In this document: positions 17,929 to 27,810 of the stretch, one piece after another
Position numbering within the stretch: the first letter of the stretch is position 1
How the letters are laid out: every line of letters starts with the position of its first letter
From: Polyangium aurulentum
Lineage (GTDB): Bacteria > Myxococcota_A > Polyangia > Polyangiales > Polyangiaceae
Length of the DNA stretch: 52,877 nt
Direction: 5' to 3'
Assembly (NCBI GenBank): GCA_945875545.1
Contig: CAMCKZ010000012.1
Coordinates: 1 to 52,877 of the forward strand
Notes under the pieces: model-generated
What the model saw: the letters and a program-made list of their open reading frames with translations, nothing else
What the model was told of the DNA's origin: nothing
The model's database searches: none
Program-made: the position numbers and the translations under genes

Positions 17929-19536
17929 CTACGGCATACGCTTAGCAATGCGCTGCACGAGCCCCGACCCGTGAAAGAGGACGTCGAGGCCCTTGGAGAA
18001 GATCTTGTAGGACGTAGACGAGTAGGGAAACCACAGGGGATCGCGCGATGGCATCGGCATGCGCCCGTAGTTGACGTGGCGCTTGTCGCACATCTCGCGG
18101 AGCGAATCGTCGCCGTGAACGCGCCCAAATCCGGACTCTTTGATGCCGCCAAACGGCGTCTCGCAGGCGCCGTAATTGAGCATCACGTCGTTCACCACCA
18201 CGCTGCCCGCTTCGATCTTTTCGGCCACGCGCAAGGCGCGTTCGCGGCTCTTGGAAAACACGTAAGCGTTGAGACCAAGGTGCGAATCGTTGGCGAGCGC
18301 AATCGCTTCTTCGTCGCTGTCGACGCGTTGTATCGGCACGATGGGGCCAAAAATCTCTTCGCGCATCACGTTCATGCCGTGGTGGCATTCGCTCAGCACC
18401 GTGGGCTGAAAATAATTGCCTGCACGATGCACGCGTTCGCCGCCCGCAATAATTTCTGCGCCCTTCGAGACCGCGTCGGCGATGAGCGCCTCGGCGACGT
18501 CTATCTGCTTCGGGAAGATGATGGCGCCGATGTCGATAAAGCTTTTTGACGCGTCTCCTTGCTTCAGGTCGCCGACGAGCTCGCGAATGCGCCGCACAAG
18601 GGGATCGTGGATGGCGCGATGGGCGTACACGCGCTCAACAGAAATGCACGCCTGCCCCGAGTTGCAAAAACCCCCGTAAACAATGCCGCGCGCCGTGCGT
18701 TCGATGTCGCAATCGGAGAGGGCGAGGAGCGGTGCTTTGCCGCCGAGTTCCATGACGCACGGCACGAGTTTCGCGCCGCATGCCGCTGCGACGCGTCTGC
18801 CCGTCTCGACGCCGCCCGTGAAAATAAGCTTCTGAATACCCGCTTCGATGAGGGCCTGGCCCGTGGCACCGTCTCCGGGAATGACCTGAAAAAGGTCTTC
18901 TGGCAGGCCCGTGCTGTCGAAGATTTTCTTGGCCTCGAGAGCGATGAGCGGAGTGACTTCGCTCGGCTTCACGATGACGGCGTTGCCCGCAAGGAGGGCC
19001 GGAATGACGTCGCCCATCGGAATCGCGAAGGGAAAGTTCCACGGCGAGATGACCCCAATCACCCCCTTGGGTGCATAGTGCACGTAACTTTTTCGGTGCA
19101 CCAGAAAGTGCAGCGAGATGTCTTGGTGCGAAAGAATGCGCTTGGCGTTGTGGGCGAAATAGCCAGCAAGATCAGCCACAACGAGCACCTCGTGCAGCAG
19201 CGCTTCGTTCCGCGGTTTGCCCGTTTCACGCACGAGGGTGTCGACGAGGCGGTCGGCGTTGTCGACGATGGCGTCGCGAAAACGCAAGATGCGCTCGGCG
19301 CGTTCTTCGATGGGCATGCGCGCCCAAGCTGTTTGCGCCCGCTTCGCTCGTTGCATCGCACCGCGCACCTCGTTCGCGGTGGTCACCGGCACCGCGGTCA
19401 GCGGTTCGCCGTCGGCGGGCGAAAGGTTTCGCAGCATGTTGCGCGCGGCGGGCGGATCAACCGGAGCGGGCGTTGACGACGCGCCGGCCTCAATGGCCTT
19501 TTTCTTGCGGGAATCGAGGGAAGTAACGGTCGCCAT
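17929..19536 (-). CDS. NAD(P)-dependent aldehyde dehydrogenase
   Basis: 535 residues. Family residues are in place: Asn167 in SPWNFPF, Glu263 in MELGGKAP, Cys297 in NSGQACISVERVY and the EEIFGP motif. The enzyme should oxidise an aldehyde to a carboxylate using NAD or NADP. The N-terminal 30 residues are a Lys/Ala/Pro extension. The basic, hydrophobic tail (SSTSYKIFSKGLDVLFHG) resembles dehydrogenases acting on fatty or coniferyl-type aldehydes, but the substrate cannot be read from the sequence. It precedes the PHP phosphatase gene closely. Confidence 0.93.
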   Translation of the reverse strand: MATVTSLDSRKKKAIEAGASSTPAPVDPPAARNMLRNLSPADGEPLTAVPVTTANEVRGAMQRAKRAQTAWARMPIEERAERILRFRDAIVDNADRLVDTLVRETGKPRNEALLHEVLVVADLAGYFAHNAKRILSHQDISLHFLVHRKSYVHYAPKGVIGVISPWNFPFAIPMGDVIPALLAGNAVIVKPSEVTPLIALEAKKIFDSTGLPEDLFQVIPGDGATGQALIEAGIQKLIFTGGVETGRRVAAACGAKLVPCVMELGGKAPLLALSDCDIERTARGIVYGGFCNSGQACISVERVYAHRAIHDPLVRRIRELVGDLKQGDASKSFIDIGAIIFPKQIDVAEALIADAVSKGAEIIAGGERVHRAGNYFQPTVLSECHHGMNVMREEIFGPIVPIQRVDSDEEAIALANDSHLGLNAYVFSKSRERALRVAEKIEAGSVVVNDVMLNYGACETPFGGIKESGFGRVHGDDSLREMCDKRHVNYGRMPMPSRDPLWFPYSSTSYKIFSKGLDVLFHGSGLVQRIAKRMP

Positions 19537-19676
19537 GGCAGCTCGCGGGGCAGAAGAAGAACGATGCCCGGGAGCATGTAGCGCATCGGTGTATTCGTCA
19601 ACGGCTCGACAACCATCGCCGTCGATTATGGGCGCGGGGGCGCGCTTTGGGAGCGTCCGGGTTTAACGCCGGAATT
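19537..19676. other. Intergenic, dehydrogenase start to pilT end
   Basis: 140 bases containing the promoter region of the minus-strand aldehyde dehydrogenase. I could not assign -35/-10 boxes or a terminator with confidence. Confidence 0.3.
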
Positions 19677-20756
19677 CTACGCGGGTCGTGCGGCGGCGCG
19701 GCTCGCGAGCAACTTCTCGAAGGCGTCTTTGTCGGTCGCTTTTTCCAGCGCGGCCCCTGCGGAAATGATGTGGTTGTCGAAGAGTTTTGCGAGCGCCATG
19801 TCCATGGTTTGCATGCCCTGGGCTTGACCCGCTTGCATCACGTTCGGAATTTGAAAGGTCTTGCCCTCTCGAATCATCGACGCGAGAGCCGGTGATCCCA
19901 ACAGAATTTCGAGACACGCGATGCGGCCTTTGCCGTCTTGGGTTCGCAAAAGTTGCTGCGCAACCACGCCCGCGAGACTCTCGGCGAGCATGCCGCGAAT
20001 CTGGCCCTGTTCGTCCGTGGGAAAGGCGTTGAGGATGCGGTCGATGCTCGCGGCGGCGCTGTTGGTGTGCAGCGTTCCGAAGACGAGAATGCCGAAACTC
20101 GCGAGCTGCAAGGCGAGTTTCATCGTCTCGTTGGTGCGAAGTTCTCCAATGAGAATCACGTCGGCGTTTTCGCGCCCGGCGCTGCGAATCGCGCTGGCAA
20201 AGCTCGATGCATCGCGGCCAACCTCGCGGTGCGTGACCTGCGCCGCCTTGGGTTGATGCACAAATTCCACGGGGTCTTCGACCGTCAGAATGTGGCAGGC
20301 GCGCGTGCGGTTGATGAAGTCGATCATGGCGGCCAGCGTGGTCGATTTGCCGGAACCCGTCGGGCCCGTGACGAGCACAAGGCCACTCGTGCGTTCGGCC
20401 AATCTTTGCACCGCTGCGGGACACGACAGATCGTCGAGGGATCGCACGGTCGTTGGAATCGTGCGAAAAACAGCCCCGGGACCGGTTATTTTCCAAAAAT
20501 AATTCGCGCGCAAACGCAGCGTTTCTCCGTGGTCGATGGCAAAGTCGAGGTCCTTGTCTCGAAGGAAAATCTCGCGTTGGTCCGGATCGAGAATCTCCAA
20601 AAGCATCGACAGAAGGTTCTCGACCCCGATGGCCTCGGTTGCCGTTGGCCCGAGTTCGCCGTTCACGCGAACCATCGGCGGCAAGTCGGCTGCAAGGTGC
20701 AAATCGCTGCCCTTACGCGCGATGAGTTCGTCGAAAAGGAGTCGGATCGCGGCCAT
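19677..20756 (-). CDS. PilT-like type IV pilus retraction ATPase, His-box variant
   Basis: 359 residues, the usual PilT length. The N-terminal PAS-like domain contains SDLHLAADLPPMVRVNGEL. Walker A is GPTGSGKSTT (131-140), the Asp box is ILTVEDPVEF and Walker B is VILIGELR. The His box reads FGILVFGTLHTNS, so the first conserved His is Ile223 while the second is kept (His230). PilT hexamers power pilus retraction and twitching. Its ATG overlaps the stop of the neighbouring PilT-like gene by one base (TGATG), so the two are translated together. A second retraction-type ATPase, or one half of a mixed hexamer, are both possible. Confidence 0.9.
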   Translation of the reverse strand: MAAIRLLFDELIARKGSDLHLAADLPPMVRVNGELGPTATEAIGVENLLSMLLEILDPDQREIFLRDKDLDFAIDHGETLRLRANYFWKITGPGAVFRTIPTTVRSLDDLSCPAAVQRLAERTSGLVLVTGPTGSGKSTTLAAMIDFINRTRACHILTVEDPVEFVHQPKAAQVTHREVGRDASSFASAIRSAGRENADVILIGELRTNETMKLALQLASFGILVFGTLHTNSAAASIDRILNAFPTDEQGQIRGMLAESLAGVVAQQLLRTQDGKGRIACLEILLGSPALASMIREGKTFQIPNVMQAGQAQGMQTMDMALAKLFDNHIISAGAALEKATDKDAFEKLLASRAAARPA

Positions 20757-22297
20757 CAGCTGTTCTTTCGAAGGAGCAGTTGCTTCGTATCGGTGGGTTG
20801 CCCGGATTGACCCGGGGCTCCGGCTTGGCCTGGCCCCCCGTCCACGGCGTCAGCGGCGCCGCTGCCAAGTGCTTTGATCGCGTTCTCGAGTTCGGCCGGG
20901 TTTTCAGCGACCTGAATGGCTGCCTGCGGTGCGACAACTCCGGCCCGTACAAGCTCGAAAAGGGAGTCGTCGAGGCGTATGATTCCGAGGGCCTTTCCGC
21001 GCTGCTGCAAACTCGTGATTTGATAGGTCTTTTGCTCACGAATGAGATTCCACAGCGGTACCATTCCCGGGAGAAGTTCGACCGCTGCGACGACTCCGCT
21101 CCCGTCGGCCCGGGGCACAAGGCGTTGCGCCAAAATGAGCTTGAGGCCCCCGGCCAGTGTCAGGCGGACCTGGGGCTGCTCGCCGGGCGGAAAGAGGTCG
21201 ATGAGTCGATCGATGGTTTTGGCGGCAGACGGCGTGTTCATGGTGCCGAGCACCAAGTGCCCGGTTTCGCTGGCAACGAGGGCCATGCGCACCGTTTCGA
21301 GATCGCGCAATTCGCCCACCACGATGACGTCAGGATCCTCGCGCAGGCATGCTTTGAGCGCGCTCGCAAAACTCTTGGTGTGCTCTCCGACCTCCCGCTG
21401 AGAGATGATCGCACTGCGTGCAGTATGCACATATTCGATCGGGTCTTCCACGGTGATGACATGGTGACGCGTTTGCTCGTTCAGCATGTTAACGAGGGCC
21501 GTCATTGTCGTGGTTTTTCCGTGGCCGGTCGGCCCCGCTATGACAATGAGGCCTTGGTGGTAACGCAAGGCTTTTTCCGCGCCGGGCGGGAGACCGAGCG
21601 CCTCAAGGGAGGGCGTCACGCGGGCAATGATGCGCATGCAAAGTTTGAGGCCCGTGCGTTGGCGCACCAGGTTCGCGCGCACACGTCCGGCGGGGCCCAA
21701 ATCCAGGGCGAAGTCCGCGGTGCCGTCGGCGTCAAACGTCGCTCGAAGGCGCTCGGGAATGAGCGGCATGGCCAGGGCGTCGAGCACCGCTGAACCCAGA
21801 ACGTCACCGATGGGTCTCAGCAGCCCAGCGACGCGGACGAGGGCCGGGCGATCCGCCACAAGATGGAGGTCGGTGGCATGGAGGCCGTGCGCACTGTGCA
21901 GCATGCTCGAAATGCTGGAATCATCCCACTCGAGGGCCGCAATAGGCTCTTCAACGGGCGACGACTCACGCCCCGGGGGTGGCGCATTATCGCCGGCATC
22001 AACGAGCTTGATGCGCACCTGCACGACGCCGGATCGCAAAGTGGCCGTGATCGAAATGCGACCGACGCCGTCGCAGCGAAAGGCCCATTGGCAGGTCTTT
22101 TCGCTCAGATTTTCGACGTGGCGGCTGCCCCCGCTGACGAAGAGCAATTCGATGAGCTCTTCGTTCGAGATCGCGAGGTCGTCGATCGCGCGGTAGCCCT
22201 CGTCGACGAGCACACACGGAAGCCTGCCGCCCGCCAGTGCCACTTCGCGAACGCCCGCATGGCGCAAGTAACCGACGAGAGGGGCCAGTTGTCGCAT
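20756..22297 (-). CDS. PilT-like ATPase with an extra N-terminal domain
   Basis: 513 residues, about 150 longer than PilT. Residues 1-100 look like a degenerate copy of the PilT N-domain (YLRHAGVREVALAGGRLPCV, then GVGRISITATLRSGVVQVRI). The normal N-domain follows at 125-225 (HGLHATDLHLVADRPALVRV). The RecA core has Walker A GPTGHGKT (255-262), Asp box ITVEDPIEYV and Walker B VIVVGELRD. The His box keeps His347 (ETGHLVLG) but has Asn354 where the second His is expected (GTMNT). The tail is Gly/Pro/Gln-rich. It is first in the pair with the 359-residue PilT. M. xanthus also has adjacent pilT paralogues, from memory; orthology is untested. Confidence 0.87.
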   Translation of the reverse strand: MRQLAPLVGYLRHAGVREVALAGGRLPCVLVDEGYRAIDDLAISNEELIELLFVSGGSRHVENLSEKTCQWAFRCDGVGRISITATLRSGVVQVRIKLVDAGDNAPPPGRESSPVEEPIAALEWDDSSISSMLHSAHGLHATDLHLVADRPALVRVAGLLRPIGDVLGSAVLDALAMPLIPERLRATFDADGTADFALDLGPAGRVRANLVRQRTGLKLCMRIIARVTPSLEALGLPPGAEKALRYHQGLIVIAGPTGHGKTTTMTALVNMLNEQTRHHVITVEDPIEYVHTARSAIISQREVGEHTKSFASALKACLREDPDVIVVGELRDLETVRMALVASETGHLVLGTMNTPSAAKTIDRLIDLFPPGEQPQVRLTLAGGLKLILAQRLVPRADGSGVVAAVELLPGMVPLWNLIREQKTYQITSLQQRGKALGIIRLDDSLFELVRAGVVAPQAAIQVAENPAELENAIKALGSGAADAVDGGPGQAGAPGQSGQPTDTKQLLLRKNS

Positions 22298-22311
22298 GCG
22301 GGGAGAATAAC

Positions 22312-22337
22312 GTGCTCGCGAAACGCTTCGCGAGCAC
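22312..22337. terminator. Perfect 11-base-pair hairpin between eno and the PilT pair
   Basis: GTGCTCGCGAA, loop ACGC, TTCGCGAGCAC. It sits 20 bases past the eno stop and 15 bases before the downstream start codon. On the eno (minus) strand the T-run after it is poor (GTTATTC), so it may be a weak terminator, an attenuator or an operator. On the plus strand CATTTTATT follows. Confidence 0.5.
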
Positions 22338-22357
22338 CATTTTATTCGACGTCTCTT

Positions 22358-23671
<1,314 letters not shown>

Positions 23672-23755
23672 CTAGAGGCTACGCCTCGCGGTGCCGCAAG
23701 AAAAAAGAGAGCGACCCGCGCCAACGTCGGGCACACTTTTTTCGGTCGGGCCTCG

Positions 23756-25810
23756 TCACCCCGCGTGATCGCCCGCGGTCAAACGCTCCCAGGCCTGCCG
23801 AAGACCGTCCCATGTGGTCACCCGCGGTGCCGGGGGCAACGACGCGAGGAGTGTATTTCCGTAAGCCTTGGACGTGAGGCGGCGATCGAGGACCGCCACA
23901 ATTCCCCGATCGCTTTCGAGGCGCAGGAGTCTTCCGAAGCCCTGTTGGAGCGCGATGGCCGCCGTGGGAAGCATGTATTCTGCAAACGAATTGCCACCGC
24001 GTTTTTCGATGAGCCGGCAGCGCGCTTCGTGGAGGGGATCGCTCGGAACGGGGAAGGGAATTCGGTCCACGATGACCATGCGGAGAGCCGGGCCGGGCAC
24101 ATCGACGCCCTCCCAAAAGCTGGCAGTGGCGACCAAGACCGCATTTCCGTCATCGCGAAAACGCTGTAAAAGCAGGTGCTTAGGCGATTCTCCTTGCACG
24201 AGAAGGCGCTCGCCCACGGCGGGACGAAGCGCCGCCTCAAAGACCCGCAGGGCCCGGTGCGACGTGCAGAGTACAAACGTTCCGCCGCCCGTCAACGCGA
24301 CGAGTTCGCGGATGCGCGCGCTCGCGGCGCCGTCGAAAGCCGGGCTCGAAGGTTCGGGAAGGTCGGCCGGCAGGTAGAGAGCCGCGCTCGCCGCGACATC
24401 GAAGGGTGAGAGCACCCGAACGTCGCGCGCGTGGGCTGGAAGTCCGAGGCGCTCACGCAAAAAGCCGAAGTCGCGACGCCCGTTCGGGAGCGCCGTCGAC
24501 AGGGTGGCGCTCGTCAGAATCACCGGCCCAATACGAGGAAAAAGCCTGCGCGAAAGCTCCGAACCCACTTGCACTGGAGCCACGGTAATCGTGACGCTTC
24601 GCCCGCGCATGGAGACGCCGACAACCTTCGCGCCGGTGCCGTCCGCACGCTCGCCGCTCTCGGGCACGTCGTCATCGGTTTCCCAGTGAGCGCCGAGAGC
24701 TGCGCCCACCGCGTCGAGGGCCCGGCGCAGGTCACCGGCGCGGCGCTCGGCCACCGCGAGAGCTTCGTCGGAGGGCGCCTCGTGGAGCGCCGATTCAAGA
24801 ACGAAAAGCGTCTGCACGACCTCTTCCCGCGCCCCTTCGAGCGGGGCCGACCAGTCGGACGCGGTGATCGATCGGCTCTGGGTATTGCCAGCAAAATCCC
24901 TGGAAAGTAGCGCGCTGACCAGGGCGAAAAAAGTGCGCGAAGCCCCGTCCAAACTATGGGCCAGTCTCGTGACCCGCTCGGTGCCGTCGCGCTTGTTGGT
25001 CGCAGAGCGCCGCACCAGTTGGCGATGCACGTCGTTCAGGAGCTGGTCAACCTTTCCGGAGCTGAGCGCGCTGCCAAAAAATGTGGTGGCGACGTCTTCC
25101 AGTTGGTGCGCTTCGTCGATGACAAGAACGTCATACGATGGAAGTACGCTGGCATAGTCACGCACAGACGACGTACGTAGTGCAAGGTCCGCCATCAGCA
25201 GATGATGATTCACGATGACGAGCTGGGCATCTTCTGCATTTTTACGCATTTTGGTGATGAAACACCGCTCGTAATGCGGGCACGCGGACCCGAGGCGCGT
25301 CTCCGTCGAGCTCTCCACGGAGCGCCACATGAGCGAGTCGTCGGCGAGGTGCGTGAGCTCGCTTCGGTCGCCGGTGCGGGTCTCTTGGGCCCAAGCTTCA
25401 AGCTCCGCAAAACCGTCCGTCGGGTCGCCCCCAAGCGATGCATCGAGGCGCGCCTCTTCGAAACGGCGCAGGCAAAGAAAATTTTGAAGGCCCTTCACCA
25501 GCGCCACGCTCAGGGTGCGACCGTGCTCGGCCAAGATCGCCTCCACGAAGGGAACGTCTTTTCGCAGAAGCTGTTCCTGGAGCGCAATGGTCGCTGTGGC
25601 GACAACAACCTTGCGGCCTGAGAGAAGCGCCGGAAGCAGGTAAGCCAGCGATTTTCCTGTGCCAGTGCCCGCCTCCACGAGCAGCGGGCGATCCTCCGCA
25701 AGGGCCTCCATGACCGCTTCGACCATCGCGAGTTGGCCATCACGGGGCCTGTACGCAGGCAGGTGCCGCGCGAGGCTGCCGCCAGGAAGAAACAGCGTTC
25801 GCGCGTCCAT
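23756..25810 (-). CDS. DinG/YoaA-type (XPD-like) DNA helicase
   Basis: 684 residues. Superfamily 2 motifs: Walker A EAGTGTGKS (47-55), DEAH box VLVIDEAHQLEDV, VNHHLL, LTSATL, and late motifs TASFWEGVDVPG and QGFGRLLR. Relatives are 5'-3' helicases with a 4Fe-4S cluster between motifs I and II. Cluster cysteines here are Cys113 (NFLC), Cys177 and Cys183 (CPHYERC). The position matching the second cysteine is Arg172 in TRLGSAC, so one ligand is missing. It ends about 110 bases upstream of eno and is divergent from the PAS gene. It probably acts in repair of R-loops or unusual DNA structures. Confidence 0.9.
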   Translation of the reverse strand: MDARTLFLPGGSLARHLPAYRPRDGQLAMVEAVMEALAEDRPLLVEAGTGTGKSLAYLLPALLSGRKVVVATATIALQEQLLRKDVPFVEAILAEHGRTLSVALVKGLQNFLCLRRFEEARLDASLGGDPTDGFAELEAWAQETRTGDRSELTHLADDSLMWRSVESSTETRLGSACPHYERCFITKMRKNAEDAQLVIVNHHLLMADLALRTSSVRDYASVLPSYDVLVIDEAHQLEDVATTFFGSALSSGKVDQLLNDVHRQLVRRSATNKRDGTERVTRLAHSLDGASRTFFALVSALLSRDFAGNTQSRSITASDWSAPLEGAREEVVQTLFVLESALHEAPSDEALAVAERRAGDLRRALDAVGAALGAHWETDDDVPESGERADGTGAKVVGVSMRGRSVTITVAPVQVGSELSRRLFPRIGPVILTSATLSTALPNGRRDFGFLRERLGLPAHARDVRVLSPFDVAASAALYLPADLPEPSSPAFDGAASARIRELVALTGGGTFVLCTSHRALRVFEAALRPAVGERLLVQGESPKHLLLQRFRDDGNAVLVATASFWEGVDVPGPALRMVIVDRIPFPVPSDPLHEARCRLIEKRGGNSFAEYMLPTAAIALQQGFGRLLRLESDRGIVAVLDRRLTSKAYGNTLLASLPPAPRVTTWDGLRQAWERLTAGDHAG

Positions 25811-25924
25811 GCTCGCTGGCTAGCGGACTGCCCACCGCCGTGGAAGGAATCCGTCGCGGCACGGCGCACGCTCACCGTCACCGGGCCCTTGCGTATGGTG
25901 AGGAAATCCCGCAAGGAGAGCCCC

Positions 25925-26953
25925 ATGAGCGCATCGACTGAGGGCGGGTGGGTTGACGAGGCCGATTGGCTTCGCTTCGTCGAGTCGTGTCTCGTCACGA
26001 TGCTCGAGGCCAGCGACGACGGTTTTTTCGTCTTCGACGCCGAGGGAATTTGCCGGATGATCGGCCGCAAAGCCGGTGAGCTATTGGACTTTGAGCCCCA
26101 TGAGTTTGTCGGGCAAACAAGGCTTCACGTGCTCGAACTGATCGCCAAAAACACAGAAGATCCGCAGGGATTTCTCGCGAGCACGTCGCCGAACGATTTG
26201 CTCCAAGAGGGCGTCGTTCAGACGGAACTCGACGTCGTCAAGCCGCAGTCCCGGCACGTCGTTTGGCAAACCTATCCGATCACGCAAGAGGGTCGTGTGC
26301 GCGGGCGTCTGGCGGTGGCCCGCGATGTCACGAGGGAGAGGAGCACCGACCGGTCGATTCGCCAGCTTAAGGCGCGCGTTGCCGAGCTTTCACCCTTCGA
26401 TGTGCTCACGGGGCTGCCCAACGCGCGGCGGTTCCACGAGGAGCTTGAGCGTGAACATTTGCGCAGCGATAGGCACTGGGAGCCGTACGCCATTTTGCGC
26501 GTAGCCATCGACGACGCGCAGGCTCTCGAAGCCGAACTTGGGCGCCCAACTTTCGAACGTCTCTTGGACGAGGCTGCCGTCGCCCTCCGCGGGGTTCGCC
26601 GCGATTACGATCTTTTGGCACGCATCGGCGCCTGCGATTTTGCGCTGTTGCTCCCCGGTGCTGGCCCCGATGCGGTGGAGGTTGTGCGGCTGCGCATCGA
26701 GGCGGCCGTGGCGATTCGCTGCGAAGAGCCAGGTGTACCACATCCATTTTCCGTATCGATTGGGGCTGCGGTGTGGCTTCCTCCGGCTAAGGAGTCCGCA
26801 GCCACTGTATTGGCAACGGCTAGTTTATCACTAGACGAGGCACTTCCGCGCGGGCCGCAAGGATTCATGAGCCGCACCGTGACCGATCGCACCGTCGCTC
26901 CGGTCGCTCCGGTCGCTCCGGTCGCTCCGGTCGCTGAGGGAGCCGATTCATGA
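25925..26953 (+). CDS. PAS-domain protein with degenerate GGDEF domain
   Basis: 342 residues from the ATG at 25925, preceded by AAGGAG. A PAS sensor domain spans about 20-140 (EASDDGFFVFDAEGICRMIG). A short coiled coil and a GGDEF-fold domain follow, recognised by ELSPFDVLTGLPNARRF and VSIGAAVWLP. The active-site motif is RIGACDFALLLPG, so GGDEF has become IGACDF. It should not make cyclic di-GMP and may be a sensor, GTP binder or structural partner. The C-terminus has an APV repeat encoded by a 9-base tandem repeat. Its TGA overlaps the mazG ATG. Confidence 0.85.
   Translation: MSASTEGGWVDEADWLRFVESCLVTMLEASDDGFFVFDAEGICRMIGRKAGELLDFEPHEFVGQTRLHVLELIAKNTEDPQGFLASTSPNDLLQEGVVQTELDVVKPQSRHVVWQTYPITQEGRVRGRLAVARDVTRERSTDRSIRQLKARVAELSPFDVLTGLPNARRFHEELEREHLRSDRHWEPYAILRVAIDDAQALEAELGRPTFERLLDEAAVALRGVRRDYDLLARIGACDFALLLPGAGPDAVEVVRLRIEAAVAIRCEEPGVPHPFSVSIGAAVWLPPAKESAATVLATASLSLDEALPRGPQGFMSRTVTDRTVAPVAPVAPVAPVAEGADS
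26894..26935 (+). repeat. 9-base tandem repeat, GTCGCTCCG x4
   Basis: Four perfect units plus a partial fifth, encoding (VAP)n at the C-terminus of the PAS protein. The perfect identity suggests recent expansion. Confidence 0.9.
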
Positions 26954-27810
26954 GCCTCGCGCGCTTCGACGACAGGGCCGAAAGGGCCGTTCCTGCACTG
27001 CCGCTCCAAGACGGACGCACTGTAAATAACCTCGTTGGCGTGATGCAAAGGCTCCTCAGCGACGACGGTTGCCCGTGGGACCGCGAACAGACCATGGAGT
27101 CTTTGCGCAAGTACACCCTCGAAGAGGCTTGTGAGGTTATCGACGCCATCGATTCCGGGTCCAAAGAGGCGCACTGCGAAGAGCTCGGCGATCTTCTTTT
27201 GCAGATCGTTTTCCAAGCCGAGCTTCGTCGCCGCGAGGGCGCATTTGGCCTCGACGACGTGGTGGAAGCGGTCGTGCACAAGCTCGTGTTTCGTCATCCG
27301 CATGTTTTCGGCGACGTGAAGGCCGAGACGCCGGGCGAAGTTCTTGCCAACTGGGAAAAGCTGAAAGCCAAGGAAAAAGCAGGGCGCGGCCTCCTCGATG
27401 GCCTCGCGCGCAACCTCCCAGCGCTGCTCCGCAGTCAGCGCATCGGCGAAAAAGTGGAGCGCGTTGGCTTCGATTGGCCAAGCGTTGAAGGCTCGCGAGC
27501 GAAGGTCGCCGAAGAACTTCGTGAACTCGACGAAGCCATCGCGAGCGGCGACCCCGGCGCGGTGGAAGAGGAGCTCGGCGACACGCTGTTTGCGCTCGTG
27601 AATCTCGCGCGGCACGTCCGCGTCGATGCGGAGGGGGCCCTCCGGCGCACCGCCGACAAATTCGCCAAACGATTTAAACACGTGGAAAAACGCGTGCAAG
27701 AAGTGCATGGCGGTTGGGGCGAGGCATCGTCACCCAATCTGCCCCTCGACGTGCTCGACCGTTATTGGGACGAGGCAAAGGCCGCGGAACGCGCCAAGGA
27801 CACCCCATGA
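26950..27810 (+). CDS. mazG: MazG nucleoside triphosphate pyrophosphohydrolase
   Basis: 286 residues with two MazG repeats. The first has CPWDREQTMESLRKYTLEEA and the metal-binding helix CEELGDLLLQIVFQ. The second has KVAEELRELDEAI and VEEELGDTLFALVNLARH. The enzyme hydrolyses NTPs or dNTPs to the monophosphate plus pyrophosphate, cleaning the nucleotide pool and, in some bacteria, limiting the stringent response. The start overlaps the PAS gene stop (ATGA 26950-26953), and the stop overlaps the rlmN start (ATGA 27807-27810). The three are therefore a translationally coupled operon. Confidence 0.95.
   Translation: MSLARFDDRAERAVPALPLQDGRTVNNLVGVMQRLLSDDGCPWDREQTMESLRKYTLEEACEVIDAIDSGSKEAHCEELGDLLLQIVFQAELRRREGAFGLDDVVEAVVHKLVFRHPHVFGDVKAETPGEVLANWEKLKAKEKAGRGLLDGLARNLPALLRSQRIGEKVERVGFDWPSVEGSRAKVAEELRELDEAIASGDPGAVEEELGDTLFALVNLARHVRVDAEGALRRTADKFAKRFKHVEKRVQEVHGGWGEASSPNLPLDVLDRYWDEAKAAERAKDTP

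Noticed and set aside
23700-23755. Possible terminator between dinG and eno
   Set aside because: A T-run exists on the minus strand, but the nearby stem (CCCG/CGGG) is only four base pairs.
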